From Gammaproteobacteria bacterium (lineage in GTDB: Bacteria > Pseudomonadota > Gammaproteobacteria > Steroidobacterales > GCA-2729495): a stretch of 8,214 bases of DNA. Position numbers and translations under genes: made by a program. This document shows positions 1 to 5,741 of the stretch, one piece after another (position 1 is the first letter of the stretch; the number at the start of each line of letters is the position of its first letter). Under the pieces are notes generated by a model. The model searched no databases. It had not been told where the DNA came from and saw only the letters and a list, made by a program, of their open reading frames with translations. The stretch is taken from NCBI GenBank assembly GCA_023383735.1, contig JAHDYN010000063.1, positions 1 to 8,214 on the forward strand. Reading direction: 5' to 3'.

Positions 1-341
1 ATGAACTGCACGAAGTCCTCGTACAGCTCGACCTTGCCCTTGTTCTTGTAGGGCAATCCGTAGGCCATCATGATCCACTCGGCCATGTCGCCGAAGGTGC
101 GCGTGGTGAAGTTGATCAGGCCGACGGTGACGCCGGTCTTGAGCTCATCGAGCAGGCGGTTGACGAGCGTGGTCTTGCCGCTGCCGACTTCACCACTCAC
201 GACGGTGAAACCCTGGCGGTTCATGATGCTGTAGCGGAGCAGCGTCAGGGCAGTGCCATGACCCTTGGAGAGATACAGGAATGACGGATCAGGGACCAGT
301 GCGAAGGGCCGTTCCTTGAAGCCGTAAAACGTCTCATACAT
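1..341 (-). CDS. PEP-CTERM-locus secretion ATPase (ExeA-like AAA ATPase), N-terminal part
   Basis: Only the first 113 codons are in the window; the gene continues beyond position 1. The product starts MYETFYGFKERPFALVPDP, followed by FLYLSKGH, which is the hallmark opening of ExeA/GspA-like ATPases. The Walker A loop GEVGSGKTTL lies at about residues 50-59. The family includes the ATPase subfamily found in exosortase/PEP-CTERM exopolysaccharide loci, thought to act at the cytoplasmic face of the export machinery. The start at 341 is preceded by a weak AGGGG about 10 nt upstream; a second ATG four bases further in is out of frame. The gene begins 33 bp after the tyrosine autokinase, in the same direction, and the order chain-length factor, autokinase, ATPase matches known loci of this type. 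The subfamily assignment rests mainly on that context. Confidence 0.88.
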   Translation of the reverse strand, partial: MYETFYGFKERPFALVPDPSFLYLSKGHGTALTLLRYSIMNRQGFTVVSGEVGSGKTTLVNRLLDELKTGVTVGLINFTTRTFGDMAEWIMMAYGLPYKNKGKVELYEDFVQF

Positions 342-374
342 ATGCCAACGGCCCCTGGACTGCCGAGCAGTCGC

Positions 375-1220
375 TCAGCTGAAGAAGCCTTTCTTCTTGT
401 TCGTTCCGGGCCCGTAGCCATAGCCGCTCGACGGCGCCTCGGACTTGTTGAGCACGGTACCGACCAGCGGCGTGCTCTTGAGAATCTGGTAGGCCTTCTC
501 CAGGTCTTCCTTGCGGGTCGTGCCGCTCTCGGCAACCATCAGGAAGCAATCGGTATAGGGCGAGAAAGCCAGCGCATCGTCGGCTGCGAGGATCGGCGGC
601 AGGTCGAATACCACGAGCCGGTCCGGGTAACGCGTCTTCAGTTCGTTGACCAGTGCCACCATGCGCGGCGAACGCAGCATCTCGGCGGAATTCACCACGG
701 CATTGCGGCCTGGCAGAACCACCAGGCGCTCGACGGATGGACAGAACAGGATCTTGTGCAGGGGGATATCGCCCTGCAGGTAATCGCTGAGGCCGAGCTC
801 CGGCTCGTCGCCGAAATACTTGTGAATGGTCGGCCGACGCAGGTCGAGGTCGACCAGCAGCACGGTATGCGTCACTTCCATCGCCAGGCTGATCGCCAGG
901 TTGATGGCCGTGAGCGTCTTGCCGCAGCCCGTCGCAGGCCCGGTAACTGCCACTGAAGTCCAGCCGTTGTTGCGCATGGTCTGCAGCACACGGGTGCGCA
1001 GCATGCGATAGGAGTCCCTGAACTTGTGATCGGGCAGCGCGGTGATGATGCGGTTGTCGCGCAGATGCTGCTCGGACACCTCCACCATTCGCGTCATCGT
1101 GTAGCGCACACCGGTGGACAGATCAGTCCCGGTATGCGGCGGCGGGTTGAAGCGCGTATCGGCACCGCTCAACTGGCGGTCCTGGCCGGCACGCTCGAGA
1201 GCCTTGCGTATTCTTTCCAT
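375..1220 (-). CDS. Exopolysaccharide/PEP-CTERM locus tyrosine autokinase (BY-kinase)
   Basis: A 281-aa cytoplasmic P-loop ATPase of the bacterial tyrosine kinase family. Such kinases phosphorylate their own C-terminal tyrosines and work with a Wzz-type membrane partner to control polysaccharide chain length and export. Visible motifs are Walker A GPATGCGKT (residues 94-102), Walker A' LLVDLDLRRP (121-130) and Walker B VVFDLPPIL (203-211). The C-terminal tail carries only two nearby tyrosines (267 and 269, in GYGYG) before a KKKGFFS end, a sparse version of the usual tyrosine cluster. The start MERIRKALERAG at 1220 is chosen because it matches the family N-terminus; longer starts would run out of frame deep into the upstream gene. 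It lies 16 bp after the chain-length gene, with AGGA overlapping that gene's stop codon. The kinase is separate from its membrane activator, as is usual in PEP-CTERM loci. Confidence 0.93.
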   Translation of the reverse strand: MERIRKALERAGQDRQLSGADTRFNPPPHTGTDLSTGVRYTMTRMVEVSEQHLRDNRIITALPDHKFRDSYRMLRTRVLQTMRNNGWTSVAVTGPATGCGKTLTAINLAISLAMEVTHTVLLVDLDLRRPTIHKYFGDEPELGLSDYLQGDIPLHKILFCPSVERLVVLPGRNAVVNSAEMLRSPRMVALVNELKTRYPDRLVVFDLPPILAADDALAFSPYTDCFLMVAESGTTRKEDLEKAYQILKSTPLVGTVLNKSEAPSSGYGYGPGTNKKKGFFS

Positions 1221-1236
1221 GGCCTGGCCTGTATTC

Positions 1237-2994
1237 CTAAATGCCGAACTTGTGCAACAGGACGTACCAGAGCACGTCCAGCTTGATGACGAGGAAGTGC
1301 ACGAGCAACAGCAGCACAACCAGCACAGCCGGTGCGACCAGCAACGCGCCGATGCGCACCTTGCGCACATGCTGGTGATCCTCGGCCGTCTCGATGAGCG
1401 GGATCTCGGCGATCGGCGGCGCACCCTGCACGCGCTCCAGCGCGCGTGCGCTGGTGATCGATCCATCCATTGACTCGGCAACCTGCGGCCAGCCGAGGCC
1501 GACGGCCAGCACCAGCACGATCAGCAGGGCAAGCAGTACCGGCCGGTTGGGACTGGAGGGCAGCAGCGGGGTATCAGGCGGCTCGACAAGGGAGAAGCGC
1601 TCGCCCTTGCTCTGCGTCTCCATGGCCTGACCCATCTTGGAGACAAAGGACTTCTCGCGGGCCTGCTGGTAACTCATGGTGGCGCTGTTCAGCCGCCGGT
1701 AAAGGGCGCTCAGTTCCTTCTCGACGTCACTGCTGCGGAAGGCCTTGCGTTCGATCTCGTCGCGCCGCTTGCGCAGCTCAGCCTGCTTGCTGACCAGCGA
1801 ACGCTCCTGCGATTCCATGGTCTCGCGCTGGGCACGGATCTGGATGTAAACGGGGTTGTCCGCTTTCAGGCTGCCGATCTGTGCATCGCTGTACGACGTG
1901 GCCGGCTTCTGCTCCAGCGATGCGACCTGGCGCTCCAGGCTCTTCACCTCCGGGTGGTCCGGGCCGTACTTTTCGCGCGCCTTGGAGAGCTCCATGCGTG
2001 CATTGGCAAGCACCGCAGCGGTAGCGCCCAGCTCCACGTTGGTGCCGAGCTGTGCCTTGACGGCCTCGAGGTCGCGCCGCGTGCGCACCACGTCCGGATG
2101 ATCGGCGCTGTAGCGGCCTTCGAGCATGGCCAGCTGGGTCTGCAGGGCCTTGAGCTGGTCTTCGGGAGCCGTGACTGCCTTGCCGTCCGGCAGAATGGTG
2201 GTGCCTACCGGACTGAGCTTGGCCAGTTCGGCATCCAGCATGATCTTGTTCTCCCGGGTCGCCTGCAGCTGCCGGTCGATCTCCTGGATCTCGTTGCTCA
2301 GGTTCTGGGCCACCTGCATGTTGAAAGCCATGAGCTCGGGCAGGCTGCCCTCATTGTCCCGCTTGATCTTGGCAATCTGCGTCTCGAGTTCGCGCACCTC
2401 CGCATCGAGCCGGGCCACCTCTTCGTCCATGAAGCGGCTGGTCTGGGCGGTCTGCTCGGTACGCGAGCGGACGTTCTCGCCCATGTACAGGGATACCAGC
2501 TCGTTGGCGACGGCCCGGGCCGTCTCGGGCGTTTCGTGTTCGAAACCGAGCCTGAAGGCAATCGTGCTCGCCACCTGTTGACCGGCGGCATTTGGCTGCT
2601 GCACATCGATGATGTCGATGCTCATGCTTTTTTCGACATCGGGAACGAGCAGCAGTGTGGGCAGGTACTTGCGCTCCTCCGGAAACAGGTTGAACTTCTC
2701 GATGATCCCGGCCAGGTTGCTGCGGGTCATTACGCGCTGATTGATGTACTGGATCTGCCGGGCGGCAAAGGTGGTGACGGTGGTCGGCACCAGGCCCGGG
2801 GGAATCTCCGGATCCTCGATCAGGATCACGGCCGTTGAGGTATAGGCATTCGGCCACATCACGATGCCGACGATGCCGGCAAGAAGCAGGCTCGCCGCCA
2901 TGACCGCAGCTGGCTTGCCACGTCGTTTCAGGGCGTCGATATAGTCGCCAAAGGTCCGGCTGTCGTCTTCTGGAAGCGCTATCTCAAAGGCCAT
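1237..2994 (-). CDS. Wzz-like polysaccharide chain-length determinant of the PEP-CTERM/exosortase locus
   Basis: A 585-aa inner-membrane polysaccharide co-polymerase that sets exopolysaccharide chain length. Membrane segments are seen at about residues 29-47, 485-502 and 548-570. The Wzz domain follows the first segment (YTSTAVILIEDPEIPPGLVP, 51-70), and a long coiled-coil periplasmic region spans about 180-460. A proline-rich stretch before the second segment (LVEPPDTPLLPSSPNRP, 469-485) is the standard Wzz signature. The coiled coil carries two copies of a DHP motif, YSADHPDV (295-302) and YGPDHPEV (343-350), 48 residues apart. The C-terminal part (ALERVQGAPPIAEIPLI and a third membrane helix) resembles the PEP-CTERM-locus chain-length family. 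This is the first gene of the locus, followed by the autokinase it probably activates. The start at 2994 has no convincing Shine-Dalgarno sequence, but no earlier ATG is available in frame. Confidence 0.93.
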   Translation of the reverse strand: MAFEIALPEDDSRTFGDYIDALKRRGKPAAVMAASLLLAGIVGIVMWPNAYTSTAVILIEDPEIPPGLVPTTVTTFAARQIQYINQRVMTRSNLAGIIEKFNLFPEERKYLPTLLLVPDVEKSMSIDIIDVQQPNAAGQQVASTIAFRLGFEHETPETARAVANELVSLYMGENVRSRTEQTAQTSRFMDEEVARLDAEVRELETQIAKIKRDNEGSLPELMAFNMQVAQNLSNEIQEIDRQLQATRENKIMLDAELAKLSPVGTTILPDGKAVTAPEDQLKALQTQLAMLEGRYSADHPDVVRTRRDLEAVKAQLGTNVELGATAAVLANARMELSKAREKYGPDHPEVKSLERQVASLEQKPATSYSDAQIGSLKADNPVYIQIRAQRETMESQERSLVSKQAELRKRRDEIERKAFRSSDVEKELSALYRRLNSATMSYQQAREKSFVSKMGQAMETQSKGERFSLVEPPDTPLLPSSPNRPVLLALLIVLVLAVGLGWPQVAESMDGSITSARALERVQGAPPIAEIPLIETAEDHQHVRKVRIGALLVAPAVLVVLLLLVHFLVIKLDVLWYVLLHKFGI

Positions 2995-3018
2995 ATGGGA
3001 TCGGCTCTATCTATGGTC

Positions 3019-3049
3019 GTTATATGCAGGGTCACGCATGGCCCGGCAA
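3019..3049 (-). promoter_or_regulatory. Weak candidate promoter for the exopolysaccharide operon
   Basis: On the minus strand a TTGCCG (-35-like, plus positions 3044-3049) and a TATAAC (-10-like, 3019-3024) are separated by 19 bp, which is longer than ideal. Transcription would begin about 17 nt before the start codon at 2994. The rest of the 239-bp gap between the start at 2994 and the terminator at 3234 shows no gene and no strong repeat. I found no sigma-54 -24/-12 element there. This is a low-confidence reading. Confidence 0.25.
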
Positions 3050-3233
3050 TGCTAGCGGCCGGTCATTAAGTTGTCTGTGATCACCGGCGCAAATCATGCT
3101 CGGGCAGCGGGGATATACGGGAGTCCTCGGGGCAGATATCGTGAACCAAATCCAGAAAACCGCCCTAGTTGGTTGATAAGTCTACCACCGGGCATCGGGT
3201 CAGGCGTTACGGTGTGTACAGGAATCCGGAGCG

Positions 3234-3265
3234 GAAAAAGAAAAGGCGCCCTTGAGGGCGCCCTT
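3234..3265 (-). terminator. Intrinsic terminator of the PEP-CTERM protein gene
   Basis: On the minus strand, GGCGCCC-tcaa-GGGCGCC forms a perfect 7-bp GC stem with a 4-nt loop (plus positions 3245-3262). Flanking A-T pairs can extend it. It is followed directly by TTTTCTTTTT. It lies 26 bp past the stop codon at 3291 and separates this gene from the exopolysaccharide operon downstream. Confidence 0.93.
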
Positions 3266-3290
3266 CCGGCAGAGACGATTGGCCCCGGGA

Positions 3291-3944
3291 TCAGGCAGCG
3301 GTACGGCGGATACGACGTACAGCCAGCCCGGCGACAGCCGTGCCGAGGAGCCAGATGGCCGGCGGGGCAGGTACGGCCTGGGCGCCGCCGAAGAAGGCAC
3401 CCGTGTAGCAGTTCTTGCCCGACTCGCGATCGCCACAGTCACCAAAGCTGAAACCGTTGACATAGACCGCGAAGAAGGAAGGACCCTGCGGCGAACTGCC
3501 CGAAGACAGGCCCACATAGCTCATGACCGTATCCAGGTCGACGCCGGTAACCGACAGAGTCAGCGGATTGTGACCGCTGCTGCCCTGATGGTTGGCAATG
3601 AGGTCGTAGGTACCAAAACCGGATACCAGGCCATTGTGCCCGGCCTGCCAGCCAGCGGGCATGGCGGTGACGTTATCGATCGTCGTGCCCACATCGCCCA
3701 CTACATTGAATGCGAACTTCTCGATGCCGAAGCCCTCGCCCGCTATATCCAGCAGCGGCTGCAGGGCAGTGATCGTGAAATCGATGGCACCGTCAACACC
3801 ATCGGCGATGGTGACCTGCAGATAGTTGACACCATCCGGCAAGCCGCTCGACTGATCGAGATAGAAAGAGACAGAGGCAGCCTGACTCGATGTCGCGCTG
3901 AACAGGCCGATCAGAAGTGCCGCCGCAAGTTGCCGCTTGGCCAT
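3291..3944 (-). CDS. PEP-CTERM sorting-domain protein, secreted (exosortase substrate)
   Basis: A 217-aa protein of unknown function with both ends of an exosortase substrate. Residues 1-22 (MAKRQLAAALLIGLFSATSSQA) are a Sec signal peptide with a predicted cut after SQA or nearby. Residues 191-217 (VPAPPAIWLLGTAVAGLAVRRIRRTAA) are a PEP-CTERM signal: a VPAPP variant of the VPEP motif, a hydrophobic helix and an Arg-rich end. By family knowledge, exosortase removes this tail and the mature protein goes to the cell surface or the exopolysaccharide. The middle is acidic, rich in G, S, T and aromatic residues, with few charges and probably beta-rich. It has two cysteines (170, 179) that could form a disulfide. 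I recognise no catalytic domain. A GAGG about 10 nt before the start supports position 3944. The gene has its own terminator and stands alone, next to the exopolysaccharide genes that normally accompany such substrates. Confidence 0.88.
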   Translation of the reverse strand: MAKRQLAAALLIGLFSATSSQAASVSFYLDQSSGLPDGVNYLQVTIADGVDGAIDFTITALQPLLDIAGEGFGIEKFAFNVVGDVGTTIDNVTAMPAGWQAGHNGLVSGFGTYDLIANHQGSSGHNPLTLSVTGVDLDTVMSYVGLSSGSSPQGPSFFAVYVNGFSFGDCGDRESGKNCYTGAFFGGAQAVPAPPAIWLLGTAVAGLAVRRIRRTAA

Positions 3945-4032
3945 GGCCGTTATCCCTCTATGAATCGTGCACCCATCAAGTGGGTCGCTTATGTGTTCTT
4001 GAGTCTTACTCTAATGGCGGCGCATCAAAGCT

Positions 4033-4047
4033 GCAAATCCAATTTGC
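4033..4047. promoter_or_regulatory. Short inverted repeat upstream of the PEP-CTERM gene
   Basis: GCAAAT-CCA-ATTTGC is a perfect 6-3-6 inverted repeat. It lies 6 bp past the stop codon of the kinase gene (4053) and about 90 bp before the start of the PEP-CTERM gene (3944). It could be an operator for the latter or a weak hairpin at the end of the thiamine operon. It is AT-rich compared with its surroundings, but no T-run follows it, so it is not a convincing terminator. Confidence 0.3.
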
Positions 4048-4052
4048 CATAA

Positions 4053-4841
4053 TCAAGGGTGATTAGCGGAGCATCTTTGCAATGCTGCACCCCACAAGCG
4101 GGCCAGGCTGGCATAAAAATCGCCCCAGTCGGCCAGCCGCTGCGCTTCCTCAGCCGAGGGTGGCCGCCCGAAATAGGCCTTGAGCAGCCTCGCGGCCAGC
4201 GAAACCGGCAGCTCATGGTGCACAAGTACTACGGCAAGATCAAACCAGAACTCATTGAATCCGCTGTATTCCCAGTCGATCAGCCAGAGCGGGCCCGCGG
4301 ATTCGGGGCCGGCGACGAAATTGTCGGCCACCGGGTCATTGTGGCAGAAGACCAGGGCTGACTGTGGATCCCGGCAACTGTCCAGCTGCCGCCGGGCGGT
4401 ATCCACCAGCCCGCTCGCCTCGGGCCCCGCCAGGCGTGCATAGCGCTCGAGGGCAGCATGGAGATCCAGTGCGGGCGCCGTGATTTGCGCGGAATGGACC
4501 CGCCGCAGCAAGGCCGCAGCCCGGTCCAGATTCGCAGCCTGCCCGAGATCTGCAGCCTGCCATGGCTCACCTTCGACATGGCGGCGGAGCAAGAGACCGC
4601 GTGCCGGGTCCGCCACGATCGGTGCCGGGCCAAGCCCGGCCGCCGCGACGGCCTCGAGCTGCGCGAACTCGGCAGCCCGGTCGAGACCCATCGCTGCGGC
4701 AGCCGGTTGATCGATGCGCAGCACCGCACGCTCGCCGGCAAGCTCCACCAACCAGCTGTGCGCCAGCGGACCACGCCGCAGGGGGCGGATCAGTATGCCG
4801 TCATGAACATGCAGGGCGGCGAGCGCCGCGTCTGGCGTCAT
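4053..4841 (-). CDS. ThiK/choline-kinase-like phosphotransferase, probable thiamine kinase
   Basis: A 262-aa soluble kinase of the aminoglycoside phosphotransferase/choline kinase fold. The catalytic loop is HNDPVADNF (residues 167-175, with D169 as the base and N174 as metal ligand). The metal-binding motif is LIDWEYSG (187-194, D189), very close to the DWEYA motif of ThiK and choline kinases. The N-lobe lysine region is not obvious. Its ATG overlaps the stop codon of the upstream transporter as ATGA, which suggests translational coupling and decides the start; the same frame stays open for 123 codons upstream but only inside that transporter gene. In a TPP-riboswitch operon with a thiamine-type receptor and PnuT, the likely reaction is ATP-dependent phosphorylation of incoming thiamine to thiamine phosphate, which would trap it in the cell. 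The fold alone would also fit choline or another small alcohol, so the substrate is inferred from context. Confidence 0.85.
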   Translation of the reverse strand: MTPDAALAALHVHDGILIRPLRRGPLAHSWLVELAGERAVLRIDQPAAAAMGLDRAAEFAQLEAVAAAGLGPAPIVADPARGLLLRRHVEGEPWQAADLGQAANLDRAAALLRRVHSAQITAPALDLHAALERYARLAGPEASGLVDTARRQLDSCRDPQSALVFCHNDPVADNFVAGPESAGPLWLIDWEYSGFNEFWFDLAVVLVHHELPVSLAARLLKAYFGRPPSAEEAQRLADWGDFYASLARLWGAALQRCSANHP

Positions 4842-5458
4842 GGCGCACGCTTCAGCATCGCCTGTCGCCACCGGCGGTAACCGACGACGATCAGCACGAG
4901 GTACAGGCCAAACAGCGCCGCGGTCAGGTAGAGGCCACGATTCAGGAACACGCCGAGCGAGAGACAGTCGATCACGAACCAGTACAGCCAGTTTTCCAGC
5001 ACCTTGCGGGCGACCATCCAGGTTGCCAGCAGCGAACCCCAGGTGATCAGGGAATCCAGATGCGGCAGGGAGGCTGCGGTATTTGCCTGGAGCAGCGAGC
5101 CGGTGACCAGCGACAGCAACCCGACCAGCAGCAGCGCCCCGGCATGCCGGCGCCAGGGCCAGGTGTGCACGCGCAGTGCGCCGCCCTCGGCGGTCGGCCG
5201 CCATGCCCACCAGCCATAGCCGGCCATCACGACATAGAAGACCTGCAAGGCGGCCTCCATGTACAGCCGCTCATTGCCCAGCAGCGCGACATAGATCAGC
5301 GAACTCAGCATCGCCGCCGGCCAGCAGCCCGGATGCTCGCGTATTGCCAGCAACAGGTAGACCACGGCCAGCAACACGGCCACGACTTCCCACGGCGAAG
5401 TCGCCGCCACGAAGCCGGCGAACGCCATATCGAGCCCCAGCCCTGCCCCCTCCGCCAT
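4838..5458 (-). CDS. pnuT: PnuC-family transporter, probable thiamine transporter PnuT
   Basis: A 206-aa inner-membrane protein with about seven hydrophobic segments. Two stretches match the PnuC family well: ERLYMEAALQVFYVVMAGYGWWAW (residues 63-86, with the Q, Y and GWW.W pattern) and LENWLYWFVIDCLSLGVFLNRGLYL (154-178, with the ENWLYW motif), ending GYRRWR. PnuC proteins are facilitators for vitamins; members under TPP riboswitches are known as PnuT and carry thiamine, whereas PnuC itself carries nicotinamide riboside. Net uptake by this class relies on phosphorylation inside the cell, which fits the kinase encoded next. The start at 5458 (MAEGAG) lies 4 bp after the stop of the thiamine-binding gene, and a GAGG sits just before it at short spacing. 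An internal ATG at 5428 (196 aa) is a possible alternative. Starts further upstream lie inside the neighbouring gene. Confidence 0.88.
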   Translation of the reverse strand: MAEGAGLGLDMAFAGFVAATSPWEVVAVLLAVVYLLLAIREHPGCWPAAMLSSLIYVALLGNERLYMEAALQVFYVVMAGYGWWAWRPTAEGGALRVHTWPWRRHAGALLLVGLLSLVTGSLLQANTAASLPHLDSLITWGSLLATWMVARKVLENWLYWFVIDCLSLGVFLNRGLYLTAALFGLYLVLIVVGYRRWRQAMLKRAP

Positions 5459-5462
5459 CGCC

Positions 5463-5729
5463 TCAGACGCTGGGCGGATTGCGGATATCGAGATCCGCAT
5501 TGACGAACTTGGCCACCAGCACGACGGGATGCACACGCTCCATCGCCGCCTGCGTGCAGCGGCTTACCGCCGCCATCACCGCTGCAAACTCGCCGCGCAG
5601 CTGGGTACTCAGCTGGTTGGTGACCATCTCGATACCCGGCTCCCGGCGCAGTTCATGGATGAAGTCGGTAATGGGCCCGACGAAGTCGGCCTGCAGGGGG
5701 TAGAGACTCAGTTCGACCGTGATGCGCAT
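5463..5729 (-). CDS. YkoF/MTH1187-like thiamine (or HMP)-binding small protein
   Basis: An 88-aa protein with the ferredoxin-like pattern of the thiamine-binding YkoF/MTH1187 superfamily. It opens MRITVELSLYPLQADFVGPI, then has TDFIHELRREPGIEMVTNQLSTQLRGEF (the conserved N-x-x-ST-x-x-x-GE segment) and VHPVVLVAKFVNADL near the end. Family members bind thiamine or its hydroxymethylpyrimidine precursor and are often found beside thiamine-salvage transporters. There is no signal peptide or membrane segment, so it should be cytoplasmic. A strong GAGGAG lies 8 nt before the ATG and overlaps the receptor's stop codon (plus 5738-5743), giving a firm start. Its role here is not settled; it could capture thiamine leaving PnuT, deliver it to the kinase, or buffer the vitamin. 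Confidence 0.85.
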   Translation of the reverse strand: MRITVELSLYPLQADFVGPITDFIHELRREPGIEMVTNQLSTQLRGEFAAVMAAVSRCTQAAMERVHPVVLVAKFVNADLDIRNPPSV

Positions 5730-5741
5730 GTCGGAAACTCC

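Noticed and set aside
1221..1481. N-terminal extension of the autokinase by 87 residues
   Set aside because: The extra residues (Ser/Cys/Arg-rich) come from the wrong frame of the chain-length gene; the family N-terminus begins at MERIRKALERAG.
1954..2838. Plus-strand open frame (294 codons) antisense to the chain-length gene
   Set aside because: Composition is typical of a reverse-strand shadow, and the minus strand holds clear Wzz features over the same region.
4033..4047. Terminator of the thiamine operon
   Set aside because: The 6-bp hairpin is AT-rich and not followed by a T-run, so it does not meet the usual criteria.
4033..4049. Sigma-54 promoter upstream of the PEP-CTERM gene
   Set aside because: The half-motifs are two bases too far apart (GG-N12-GC), and this spacing is strict in known sigma-54 promoters; kept only as a low-interest observation.
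3252..4052. Plus-strand open frame (266 codons) across the PEP-CTERM gene
   Set aside because: It runs through the terminator and antisense to a well-supported gene, has low-complexity composition and no family signature.
4842..5210. N-terminal extension of the kinase by 123 residues
   Set aside because: The extension lies in an alternative frame of the transporter gene; the ATGA overlap at 4838-4841 gives the natural start.
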